This document shows, piece by piece, positions 1 to 11,371 of a stretch of 64,000 nucleotides of DNA. Under the pieces are notes generated by a model that saw only the letters and a list, made by a program, of their open reading frames with translations, was not told the origin of the DNA and ran no database searches. Each line of letters begins with the position of its first letter. Positions within the stretch are counted from its first letter, which is position 1. The translations under genes were made by a program, and so were the position numbers. The stretch is from positions 22,431,121 to 22,495,120 of the forward strand of contig NC_135559.1 of assembly GCF_964340395.1 (NCBI RefSeq). Direction: 5' to 3'. The DNA is from Glandiceps talaboti (taxonomy: Eukaryota > Hemichordata > Enteropneusta > Spengelidae).

Positions 1-1619
1 GTACTAAGAAATTAACGAGTACCATCATTACAATTGATAATTAGACAGGTACTAAGAAATTAACGAGTATCATCATTACAATTGATAATTAGACAGGTAC
101 TAAGAAATTAACGAGTATCATCATTACAATTGATAATTAGACAGGTACTAAGAAATTAACGAGTATCATCATTACAATTGATAATTAGACAGGTACTAAG
201 AAATTAACGAGTACCATCATTACAATTGATAATTAGACAGGGACTAAGAAATTAACGGGTACCATCATTACAATTGATAATTAGACAGGGACTAAGAAAT
301 TAACGGGTACCATCATTACAATTGATAATTAGACAGGGACTAAGAAATTAACGAGTATCATCATTACAATTGATAATTAGACAGGGACTAAGAAATTAAC
401 GGGTACCATCATTACAATTGATAATTAGGCAGGGACTAAGAAATTAACGAGTATCATCATTACAATTGATAATTAGACAGGGACTAAGAAATTAACGAGT
501 ACCATCATTACAATTGATAATTAGACAGGGACTAAGAAATTAACGAGTATCATCATTACAATTGATAATTAGACAGGTACTAAGAAATTAACGAGTACCA
601 TCATTACAATTGATAATTAGACAGGGACCAAGAAATTAACGAGTATCATCATTACAATTGATAATTAGACAGGGACTAAGAAATTAACGAGTATCATCAT
701 TACAATTGATAATTAGACAGGGACTAAGAAATTAACGAGTATCATCATTACAATTGATAATTAGACAGGTACTAAGAAATTAACGAGTATCATCATTACA
801 ATTGATAATTAGACAGGTACTAAGAAATTAACGAGTACCATCATTACAATTGATAATTAGACAGGGACTAAGAAATTAACGAGTATCATCATTACAATTG
901 ATAATTAGACAGGTACTAAGAAATTAACGAGTACCATCATTACAATTGATAATTAGACAGGGACTAAGAAATTAACGAGTACCATCATTACAATTGATAA
1001 TTAGACAGGGACTAAGAAATTAACGAGTATCATCATTACAATTGATAATTAGACAGGGACTAAGAAATTAACGAGTATCATCATTACAATTGATAATTAG
1101 ACAGGTACTAAGAAATTAACGAGTATCATCATTACAATTGATAATTAGACAGGTACTAAGAAATTAACGAGTATCATCATTACAATTGATAATTAGACAG
1201 GTACTAAGAAATTAACGAGTATCATCATTACAATTGATAATTAGACAGGTACTAAGAAATTAACGAGTATCATCATTACAATTGATAATTAGACAGGTAC
1301 TAAGAAATTAACGAGTATCATCATTACAATTGATAATTAGACAGGGACTAAGAAATTAACGAGTACCATCATTACAATTGATAATTAGACAGGTACTAAG
1401 AAATTAACGAGTACCATCATTACAATTGATAATTAGACAGGTACTAAGAAATTAACGAGTATCATCATTACAATTGATAATTAGACAGGTACTAAGAAAT
1501 TAACGAGTACCATCATTACAATTGATAATTAGACAGGTACTAAGAAATTAACGAGTATCATCATTACAATTGATAATTAGACAAGGACTAAGAAATTAAT
1601 GAGAACCATCATTACAATT
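1..1619. repeat. 48-bp tandem array (about 34 copies), continues left of the window
   Basis: The unit begins GTACTAAGAAATTAACGAGT and ends AATTGATAATTAGACAG. Copies differ at a few fixed positions (GTAC or GGAC, GAGTA or GGGTA, TATC or TACC). The last copy is diverged and the array stops near 1619. It lies in the ENOX intron before 3362 if that gene extends leftward. Confidence 0.97.
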
Positions 1620-1852
1620 TCTAGTAAAAAATCTTTCGTATTAAATATGTGAGTATATGTTTTCTAAAATCCTGTGTCACTATGCAACCATAACAACATA
1701 GTGTAGTTCAGTCACAACCTTATCTAAATCCGGTCATGACAGGGTTGACAATGAAACACCCTGTCCCCCCCCCCCACCCTTGGCCATACATACATGTGAT
1801 AATTGCTAAAATTAGTTGTTTATATGTTATTAGGATTATTAATCTGATTTAG
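1620..1852. other. Short unique intronic stretch
   Basis: Unique DNA between two arrays, with a run of 13 C near 1764. No exon or element is seen. Confidence 0.6.
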
Positions 1853-2986
1853 CTCCAGAACTCCCTAAGGTATTTCAGAAAGTTAGACAATTCTCTAAGG
1901 TAGTTCAGATAGTTAGCGAATTCCCTAAGGTAGTTCAGATAGTTAGACAATTCCCTAAGGTAGTTCAGATTGTTAGGGAATTCCCTAAGGTAGTTCAGAT
2001 AGTTAGAGAACTCCCTAAGGTAGTTCAGATAGTTAAGGAATTCCAAAAGGTAGTTCAGATAGTTAGAGAACTCTCTAAGGTAGTTCAGATAGTTAGAGAA
2101 CTCCCTAAGGTAGTTCAGATAGTTAAGGAATTCCAAAAGGTAGTTCAGATAGTTAGAGAACTCTCTGAGGTAGTTCAGATAGTTAGAGAACTCCCTAAGG
2201 TAGTTCAGATAGTTAGGGAACTCCCTAAGGTAGTTCAGATAGTTAGAGAACTCTCTAAGGTAGTTCAGATAGTTAGAGAACTCCCTAAGGTATTTCATAT
2301 AGTTAGAGAACTCCCTAAGGTAGTTCAGAAAGTTAGAGAACTCTCTAAGGTAGTTCAGATAGTTAGAGAACTCTCTAAGGTAGTTCAGATAGTTAGAGAA
2401 CTCTCTGAGGTAGTTCAGATAGTTAGGGAACTCCCTAAGGTAGTTCAGATAGTTACAGAACTCCCTAAGGTAGTTCAGATAGTTAGAGAACTCTCTAAGG
2501 TAGTTCAGATAGTTAGAGAACTCTCTAAGGTAGTTCAGATAGTTAGAGAACTCCCTAAGGTAGTTCAGATAGTTTAGACAGCTACCTAAGGTAGTTCAGA
2601 AAGTTAGAGAACTCCATAAGGTAGTTCAGATAGTTAGAGAACTCCCTAAGGTAGTTCAGATAGTTAGAGAACCCCCTAAGGTAGTTCAGATAGTTAAGGA
2701 ATTCCCTAAGGTAGTTCAGATTGTTAAGGAATTCCCTAAGGTAGTTCAGATAGTTAGAGAACTCTCTAAGGTAGTTCAGATAGTTAGGGAACTCCCTAAG
2801 GTAGTTCAGATAGTTACAGAACTCCCTAAGGTAGTTCAGATAGTTAGAGAACTCTCTAAGGTAGTTCAGATAGTTAGAGAACTCTCTAAGGTAGTTCAGA
2901 TAGTTAGAGAACTCTCTAAGGTAGTTCAGATAGTTAGAGAACTCCCTAAGGTGATTGAGGTAGTTTGGGAACTCCCTAAGGTAGAT
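1853..2986. repeat. 30-bp tandem array (about 38 copies)
   Basis: The unit is built on CTAAGGTAGTTCAGATAGTT followed by AGAGAACTCC. A 30-bp length keeps minus-strand frames open, which explains a spurious repetitive reading frame there. The last copies (2950-2986) are degenerate. Each copy holds AG-GTAGTT and TTCAG, which resemble splice motifs, but nothing shows they are used. Confidence 0.97.
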
Positions 2987-3361
2987 AGTTAGACACAGTA
3001 TAGAATGTTAGATGACAGTGGTGAATACTAGTCATTAGAGAATAGCCATTTTTTTTCAAATCGTAGAATTCTAAGATATAACCTGTTGTTAAGATTCTAA
3101 ATCATTACAAGTTTAATTTGTAACAAAAATTTCTTATCTAGAAATAAATAGACATACTTTGATGATATATAATTGTTTGCAAGTTGATTTCAGTCATGTA
3201 ATGTTGACTAAGATATAAATTAATTAGTGACAATGTGGTGTACAAGTAATAACAGGCAAGAATGTAGTCAAGTATTTGCATACATACTTATTAATTGTAT
3301 GATCTGGTTGTGTGGTTTCTGGTCTGACTTGAAGTTGATCAGATAGACAGAGTATTTACAG

Positions 3362-3441
3362 CAGCCAGCAAGCAGAAAGCCTGGGATCATTTCTCCAAAG
3401 CTCAACGCAAGCATATTGAACAGTGGCGACGACAAGCTGAG
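3362..3441 (+). CDS. ENOX: ENOX (ecto-NOX disulfide-thiol exchanger) internal exon, first one visible
   Basis: This exon encodes xASKQKAWDHFSKAQRKHI followed by EQWRRQAE, which matches the conserved central helical segment of vertebrate ENOX1/ENOX2. ENOX proteins are cell-surface enzymes credited with hydroquinone/NADH oxidase and disulfide-thiol interchange activity. The acceptor is TTTACAG before 3362 and the donor GTAGGT follows 3441. The exon starts with two bases completing a codon; xCA would be Ser if the previous exon ends in T. It ends in phase 0 and joins the 10477 exon in frame. The N-terminal part of the gene, including the RRM domain expected in the family, lies left of the window. 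The start of the exon is the weaker boundary. Confidence 0.85.
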
Positions 3442-4259
3442 GTAGGTCACACCAATCACCAATCATGGGGCTTGGCAACAACAAAAATCTAAAGATTGAA
3501 TTTCAAATATATCTCCTACAAAATCTTAATAAATGACAAATGGGTAACATTTTACATTTTGACTGTTTCTAGCAACTATAGAGTTTAATGAGTGACATGT
3601 ATATGTGCAATACTATGTCATAATTTTACCAAGTTTCGATAAAATCAGCTATATTGTATATCAGGGACATGGCTGGATACGAGTACAAACTGTTCATACA
3701 CAAATGTTGATGGCAGCCATTTTTACGATCCCATCAAGATGACAATGGAGTAGAAAGCTAGACTGTAATGACGTCATTGGTCTGCCCTAATAAAATGGAG
3801 TTTAGACTGTGCCCTTAATGGCTGATCTGTCAGTCTAGTAGAAATCAAGATCACTTGAAAGTTAATTATGTCAAAATTAATGTTGTACATAAGTGTAATG
3901 TTTTTGTCTTGCCATGCTCTATTTGGTATAGGTGAAATGATTAAAATCATCTTATCACAAGTTTTTGATATCACACAGTGGTCTACAGGAGATGTAAATA
4001 CCCCTCCCCCCCCCCCCCCCCCCCAAATCTCTGTGTCAACTTTTACAACCTTCAATACATAAGTCTTTTTCCCCACAATGCATCATATCACTAAGGTAAC
4101 TGCATACTGTACTTACCTTGGATAGCCTGTCTTCAGTGACATCACATTCATCATTATGTAAAGAAAGACAACATAATACACTAAAATTACTATATTGTGA
4201 TGTATAGAAATCTATCTATATGCTATATTCTTCACCCTCAGTTATAGTGTTGCCAGAGT
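3442..4259. other. Unique part of the ENOX intron after exon 3362-3441
   Basis: No coding similarity is recognised. A C-rich tract of about 20 bases lies at 4002-4024. Confidence 0.6.
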
Positions 4260-6730
4260 GACTATAGCTTAGATAAGTCACTAATATGTTCTATCTAGGC
4301 TAGTAATAGTAAGTGATATGGTCTATCTAGGTTAGTAATAGTAAGTGATATGTTCTTTGTAGGCTAGTAATAGTAAGTGATATGTTCTATCTAGGCTAGT
4401 AATAGTAAGTGATATGTTCTACCTTGACTAGTAATAGTAAGTGATATGTTCTACCTTGACTAGTAATAGTAAGTGATATGTTCTATCTAGGCTAGTAATA
4501 GTAAGTGATATGTTCTATCTAGGCTAGTAATAGTAAGTGATATGTTCTATCTAGGCTAGTAATAGTAAGTGATATGTTCTATCTAGGCTAGTAATAGTAA
4601 GTGATATGTTCTACCTTGACTAGTAATAGTAAGTGATATGATCTATCTAGGCTAGTAATAGTAAGTGATATGTTCTATCTTGGCTAGTAATAGTAAGTGA
4701 TATGTTCTACCTTGACTAGTAATAGTAAGTGATATGTTCTATCTAGACTAGTAATAGTAAGTGATATGTTCTATCTAGGCTAGTAATAGTAAGTGATATG
4801 TTCTACCTTGACTAGTAATAGTAAGTGATATGTTCTACCTTGACTAGTAATAGTAAGTGATATGTTCTATCTAGGCTAGTAATAGTAAGTGATATGTTCT
4901 ACGTAGGCTAGTAATAGTAAGTGATATGGTCTATCTAGGCTAGTAATAGTAAGTGATATGTTCTACGTAGGCTAGTAATAGTAAGTGATATGTTCTACCT
5001 TGACTAGTAATAGTAAGTGATATGTTCTATCTAGGCTAGTAATAGTAAGTGATATGTTCTATCTAGGCTAGTAATAGTAAGTGATATGTTCTACCTTGAC
5101 TAGTAATAGTAAGTGATATGTTCTATCTAGGCTAGTAATAGTAAGTGATGTGTTCTATCTTGGCTAGTAATAGTAAGTGATGTGTTCTATCTAGGCTAGT
5201 AATAGTAAGTGATATGTTCTATCTAGACTAGTAATAGTAAGTGATATGTTCTATCTAGGCTAGTAATAGTAAGTTATATGTTCTATCTAGGCTAGTAATA
5301 GTAAGTGATATGTTCTATCTAGACTAGTAATAGTAAGTGATATGTTCTACCTTGACTAGTAATAGTAAGTGATATGTTCTATCTAGGCTAGTAATAGTAA
5401 GTGATATGTTCTATCTAGGCTAGTAATAGTAAGTGATATGTTCTATCTAGGCTAGTAATAGTAAGTGATATGTTCTATCGTGATATGTTCTATCTAGACT
5501 AGTAATAGTAAGTGATATGTTCTATCTAGGCTAGTAATAGTAAGTGATATGTTCTATCTAGGCTAGTAATAGTAAGTGATATGTTCCATCGTGATATGTT
5601 CTATCTAGACTAGTAATAGTAAGTGATATGTTCTATCTAGGCTAGTAATAGTAAGTGATATGTTCTATCTAGACTAGTAATAGTAAGTGATATGTTCTAC
5701 CTTGACTAGTAATAGTAAGTGATATGTTCTATCTAGGCTAGTAATAGTAAGTGATATGTTCTATCTAGGCTAGTAATAGTAAGTGATATGTTCTATCTAG
5801 ACTAGTAATAGTAAGTGATATGTTCTACCTTGACTAGTAATAGTAAGTGATATGTTCTATCTAGGCTAGTAATAGTAAGTGATATGTTCTATCTAGACTA
5901 GTAATAGTAAGTGATATGTTCTACCTTGACTAGTAATAGTAAGTGATATGTTCTACCTTGACTAGTAATAGTAAGTGATATGTTCTGTCTTGGCTAGTAA
6001 TAGTAAGTGATATGTTCTATCTAGACTAGTAATAGTAAGTGATATGTTCTACCTTGACTAGTAATAGTAAGTGATATGTTCTATCTAGGCTAGTAATAGT
6101 AAGTGATATGTTCTATCTAGGCTAGTAATAGTAAGTGATATGTTCTATCTAGACTAGTAATAGTAAGTGATATGTTCTATCTAGGCTAGTAATAGTAAGT
6201 GATATGTTCTATCTAGGCTAGTAATAGTAAGTGATATGTTCTATCTAGACTAGTAATAGTAAGTGATATGTTCTATCTAGACTAGTAATAGTAAGTGATA
6301 TGTTCTATCTAGACTAGTAATAGTAAGTGATATGTTCTATCTAGGCTAGTAATAGTAAGTGATATGTTCTATCTAGGCTAGTAATAGTAAGTGATATGTT
6401 CTATCTAGACTAGTAATAGTAAGTGATATGTTCTATCTTGGCTAGTAATAGTAAGTGATATGTTCTATCTAGGCTAGTAATAGTAAGTGATATGTTCTAT
6501 CTTGGCTAGTAATAGTAAGTGATATGTTCTACCTTGACTAGTAATAGTAAGTGATATGTTCTATCTAGACTAGTAATAGTAAGTGATATGTTCTATCTTG
6601 GATAGTAATAGTAAGTGATATGTTCTATCTAGGCTAGTAATAGTAAGTGATATGTTCTACCTTGACTAGTAATAGTAAGTGATATGTTCTATCTTGGCTA
6701 GTAATAGTAAGTGATATGTTCTATCTTGGC
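4260..6730. repeat. 32-bp tandem array (about 77 copies)
   Basis: The unit is GGCTAGTAATAGTAAGTGAT followed by ATGTTCTATCTA. Variants at the join (ATCTAGGC, ATCTAGAC, ACCTTGAC, ATCTTGGC, ACGTAGGC) are interspersed. Two copies have the same internal deletion (around 5480 and 5591), which indicates later copying of a multi-unit block. Confidence 0.97.
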
Positions 6731-6852
6731 CAGCAAATATATACTAGTATATAGAAATCTCCTGTAGACCTCACTGCAATGTCAAGTATTTGTGTCCAGA
6801 TGATGTTCACTAGTTCTGACTGTTTTCATTGTGAAGAGTGACATGATTTGAG
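6731..6852. other. Short unique intronic stretch
   Basis: Unique DNA between two tandem arrays; nothing recognisable. Confidence 0.5.
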
Positions 6853-7014
6853 TACTTGGGTTAGTACTGATGTGTACTTGGGTTAGTACTGATGTGTACT
6901 TGGGTTAGTACTGATGTGTACTTGGGTTAGTACTGATGTGTACTTGGGTTAGTACTGATGTGTACTTGGGTTAGTACTGATGTGTACTTGGTTAGTACTG
7001 ATGTGTACTTGTGG
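6853..7014. repeat. 22-bp tandem array (about 7 copies)
   Basis: The unit is GTACTTGGGTTAGTACTGAT plus GT. One copy lacks a G in the GGG run. Confidence 0.93.
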
Positions 7015-7721
7015 TAAGGTTAACATGACGATTTTAAAGAGAGTTCTGTTGAAAAACACAGTGACAGCATAACATATAATGTGTTCACATTTTGTTTTAG
7101 GAAGATATACTTAATATTATTATTGATGTGCAAGACAGGGGGAAGGCGTTACAAAGTATCTTGTTTGGAGACGGACTTAAAATATTCACTTTTCTAAGAC
7201 AGACTTAAAATATTTCCATTGTGGTGAAAATTCTGAGCACACGCTGAAGCCGTAATTTATTTTTAGTCATTGAAAATTGAAATAAACATGTATACTTAAA
7301 TCTTGATGGAAAAAAAAAGTGAAATCACCTGACTGTGCCATCTACATGTAATGACTGTTGAGAAATTAAAATTATTGTTTTAGTATGTACTGTAAATTGT
7401 AAGGTTTTGTAGTGATACCGTGCACACATCATATAAAGCTGTCACTCTGTTTACTACAAGGTAAGTCTAAATGTACCATAATTTTACATAGTATTCTTAC
7501 TGCAATTCCAATTGGTTTATTATCCTCTCCCAATTGTCAATGACTATATGTCAGGGTGTAAAGTACCTGCCAACTTGCTACATGAAGAGAGACAAAAATG
7601 ACCCAGAAAAAAGGTTTAGTACTCAACCAGAATAGCTTCACCCTGGACTAAACATGTATGTAAGATTTACTGGAGTAATGGTAAGAGTCATTGTAGAAAT
7701 ATAGTACTCGATTGTAGCTAG
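7015..7721. other. Unique intronic DNA
   Basis: No exon or known element is recognised within the large ENOX intron here. Confidence 0.5.
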
Positions 7722-8122
7722 TACCTCTACTGTACTGTGCTGATCTTCACTGTACTGTGCTGATCTTCACTGTACTAGGCTTATCTTCACTGTACTGTGC
7801 TGATCTTCACTGTACTAGGCTTATCTTCACTGTACTGTGCTGATCTTCACTGTACTAGGCTTATCTTCACTGTACTGTGCTGATCTTCACTGTACTAGGC
7901 TTATCTTCACTCTACTGTGCATGCTGATCTTCACTGTACTGTGCTGATCTTCACTGGACTGTGCTGATCTTCACTGGACTGTGCTGATCTTCACTGTACT
8001 GTGCTGATCTTCACTGTACTGTGCTGATCTACACTGTACTGTGCTGATCTTCACTGTACTGTGCTGATCTTCACTGTACTGTGCTGATCTTCACTGGACT
8101 GTGCTGATCTTCACTGTACTGT
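7722..8122. repeat. 20-bp tandem array (about 20 copies)
   Basis: The unit is TGTACTGTGCTGATCTTCAC. Between about 7740 and 7915 it alternates with a variant carrying AGGCTTATC, forming a 40-bp higher-order unit. Later copies are more uniform. Confidence 0.95.
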
Positions 8123-8465
8123 GGTCATTACACTTGCATGTGAGTCATCATAGGACTCACCAAGGTACAAATCTAGTGTTTAGGTTCATGTGGCAGATAT
8201 GGATTCTAGGAAAGCTACCTGGCAGCTTTCTCTCAGGGAAACCCAGTGAATAACAAGAGATGTAATAACAGTAGAAGCTGGTACTTTGTGTACCAATATC
8301 AGTGTTACTATTAATAACTGTTGTATGGTACGGTACCTATTAGGACAGTGCTGTAGTTGTTCTGTAATCAATGCAAGACATTTTAATATTGAGACCTGAT
8401 GTTTACAGACTGTGATATCTTTATAAATGTATCATTCTATTTGTCTCAGGAGATCATAGGTAAAA
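8123..8465. other. Unique intronic DNA
   Basis: Nothing recognisable between the 20-bp array and the CACA-rich array. Confidence 0.5.
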
Positions 8466-9347
8466 ATGATACATAGTCAATCCACACATAGTGAATCCAC
8501 ACCTATGTATACCTCCACACACAGTCAATCCACACATACCTCCACACAGTCAATCCACACATACCTCCACACAGTCAATCCACACCTATCTCCACACAGT
8601 CAATCCACACATACCTCCACACAGTCAATCCACACCTATCTCCACAGTCAATCCACACCTACCTCCACACAGTCAATTCACACATACCTCCACAGTCAAT
8701 TCACACATGCCTCCATACAGTCATTCCATACCTACCTCCACACAATCATTCCATACCTACCTCCACACAGTCAATTCACACATACCTCCACAGTCATTCC
8801 ATACCTACCTCCACACACAGTCAATTCACACATACCACCATTCCATACCTACCTCCAGTCATTCCACACTTACCTCCATAGTCATTCCACACCTACCTCC
8901 ACACACAGTCAATCCTTACCTACCTCCACACAGTCAATTAGCACATACCTCCACACAGTGAGTCTCGATCTACCTATACAGTCAATCCACACCTACCTCC
9001 AGTCAGTCCAAACCTCCTGCAACACTGTCAATCCACACCTACCTCCAGTCAGTCCAAACCTCCTGCAACACTGTCAATCCACACCTACCTCCAAACAGTT
9101 AAGCCACAACTACCTCCACACACACAGTCAATCCACACATACCTCCACACACACAGCCATTCCACAACTACCTTCGGTCAATCCACACCTACCACCACAC
9201 AGTAATTCCACAACTACCTCCAGTAGATTCATAACTACCTCCACACTCAATCCACAACTACCTCCAGTCAATCCTCTCTTGCCTACACACTTCCTCAAGC
9301 AGTGTATCAACACCTATCTCCACACAATGAATATGTCTCCATATATT
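8466..9347. repeat. Degenerate ~25-bp array, CCTCCACACAGTCAATCCA type
   Basis: Units of variable length (about 17-30 bp) share CCTCCACACAGTCAATCCAC. The array is purine-poor on the plus strand, so plus frames stay open for long distances and give a low-complexity reading frame. That peptide is not credible as a protein. Confidence 0.92.
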
Positions 9348-10412
9348 TAAATCTACAAATACCTCCATACATTGTAAGCATACAAATACCTCCATACATT
9401 ATAATACCTCCATACATTGTAAGCATACAAATACCTCCATACATTACAATACCTCCATACATTGTAAGCATACAAATACCTCCATACATTATAATACCTC
9501 CATACATTGTAAGCATACAAATACCTCCATACATTACAATACCTCCATACATTGTAAGCATACAAATACCTCCATATATTACAATACCTCCATACATTGT
9601 AAGCATACAAATACCTCCATACATTACAATACCTCCATACATTGTAAGCATACAAATACCTCCATACATTACAATACCTCCATACATTGTAAGCATACAA
9701 ATACCTCCATACATTACAATACCTCCATACATTGTAAGCATACAAATACCTCCATACATTACAATACCTCCATACATTGTAAGCATACAAATACCTCCAT
9801 ACATTACAATACCTCCATACATTGTAAGCATACAAATACCTCCATATATTATAATACCTCCATACATTGTAAGCATACAAATACCTCCATACATTACAAT
9901 ACCTCCATACATTGTAAGCATACAAATACCTCCATACATTACAATACCTCCATACATTGTAAGCATACAAATACCTCCATATATTATAATACCTCCATAC
10001 ATTGTAAGCATACAAATACCTCCATATATTATAATACCTCCATACATTGTAAGCATACAAATACCTCCATATATTATAATACTTCCATATATTGTAGACA
10101 CACAAATTACTTTAATATATTATAAAGACACAAATACCTCCATACCTTGTAAACACACAAATACCTCGTCCATACATTGTAAACACCCAAATACCTCCAT
10201 ACATTATGATACCTCCATACATAGGAAACATACAAATACCTCCATACATAGTAAACATACAAATACCTCCATACATAGTAAACATACAAATATAGATACC
10301 TCCATATATAGTAAACATACCAATATCTCCATACATTGTAAACATACAAATACCTCCACACACAGTCAATCCACAAACACCGCCATGCATAGTGAATTTG
10401 CAAACACCTACA
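9348..10412. repeat. 45-bp tandem array (about 17 regular copies, then degenerate tail)
   Basis: The unit is ACCTCCATACATTGTAAGCA, then TACAAATACCTCCATACATT, then ACAAT. Regular copies run from about 9353 to 10110; a decayed tail reaches 10412. The unit contains two diverged half-units sharing ACCTCCATACATT. The 45-bp length is a multiple of three, so frames on both strands remain open. The array ends about 65 bp before the splice acceptor at 10476. Confidence 0.96.
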
Positions 10413-10476
10413 TGTACATATTTTTGTAGATCAGTGAATTTGTACTGATTTCTTTGATTGTGTCTTTTATTTGCAG

Positions 10477-10615
10477 GAGATCAAAAAGACACAACAAAAG
10501 GACTTGTTGAGTGATAGAACAGAAGTTGACATGGACGTCTCATCTGATACTGAGGATACAGTTGCCTTGGAAACAGAACCAGCAATGAAGAAACAGAAAA
10601 TTATTGAAAGCGCAT
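10477..10615 (+). CDS. ENOX: ENOX internal exon (acidic segment)
   Basis: The acceptor is TTTGCAG and the donor GTAAGT. The exon reads EIKKTQQKDLLSDRTEVDMD and continues with an acidic Ser/Thr/Asp stretch and a basic MKKQK patch. In vertebrate ENOX the region right after the WDHF...RKHI helix is likewise acidic and poorly conserved, so position and composition support the call more than identity does. Length is 139 nt (46 codons plus one base), leaving phase 1. The leftover T joins AT of the next exon to make Tyr without a stop. The preceding intron is about 7.0 kb and mostly tandem arrays; the following intron is about 14.4 kb. Confidence 0.85.
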
Positions 10616-10668
10616 GTAAGTAGACTACCAGTTTTTATAGGCATGGTGGAATGTCTGTCCGTGTGTAT

Positions 10669-10757
10669 GATTGTGTGTATATGTCTATCTGTCTGTGTGT
10701 CTGTCTGTGTGTCTGTGTGTGTGTGTGTGTGCGTGCGTGTGTGTGTGTGTGTGTGTA
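10669..10757. repeat. GT/TCTG simple repeat
   Basis: Alternating TCTGTCTG and (GT)n with a GCGTGCGT interruption, in the ENOX intron about 55 bp downstream of a splice donor. Confidence 0.9.
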
Positions 10758-11371
10758 AATAACGTTCCTTAGATACTTTGCCCACAGAACATGCGTATAC
10801 AGTTCACTCAGTGCTGCCATGAAATTCAACTGAACTATGTCATCGATGGTCAGTACTGTATGTTGAAATTACTTCTCATCCATGTCAGAGAATTATGGAT
10901 GTCATTCAATAAAATAAATTGTGATGGTCAACACCCCTGGAAAATAACCCAAATCAATATGAATACCCCTTGAAAACTGATGAAAAACCCCTGGAAAGCC
11001 CTGGAATTTATTTGTACTCTAAAAAAAGTATAAGTGTATGAACCCTGCTTTTCCATTTGGCTAATTGGAAATTATAGTTTGTTCAAGACTTAGATATCAT
11101 GCAATGAAATATATTTAGCTGGTCAACACTTTTGAAAAATGACCAAAGTTGATCCAAATACTCCTGGAAAAGTGGTGAAAATCCCATGGAAAGTCCTGGA
11201 ATTTTAATTTCACTTGTTTTTGTGTATGAAATGAAAATGATCATACCAGAGATGTATGTTTTGGGTCAAAAATGTTATATTTAGTCAAAAAGCTTGCACT
11301 TCAAAAGAAAGGGTGGCCAGAAATTTGAATGGGATGTAAGTCATAGGGGTGTATAGATGAAGGATTGCCAA
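10758..11371. other. Unique AT-rich intronic DNA
   Basis: No exon is recognised. Two diverged copies of a ~150-bp segment (around 10925 and 11125) share CAACAC..TGGAAAA..CCAAA and CCTGGAATTT, so this is probably an old duplicated element. Confidence 0.4.

Noticed and set aside
1-6730. CRISPR-like arrays of regular direct repeats
   Set aside because: There are no unique spacers between repeats, units are directly adjacent, no cas genes are present, and the context is an intron-bearing animal gene.
6853-7014. Telomere-like repeat (GGGTTAGT in each unit)
   Set aside because: The unit is 22 bp and contains GGGTTAG only once within a longer sequence; it is not TTAGGG in tandem.
8466-9350. 294-codon low-complexity frame (HSQSTHTST)
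   Set aside because: Degenerate tandem array of CCTCCACACAGTCAATCCA; a second plus frame is open over the same region.
9302-10429. 375-codon plus-strand frame (IPPYIVSIQ repeat) and matching minus-strand frames
   Set aside because: The 45-bp array is a multiple of three and open on both strands; it lies in an ENOX intron.
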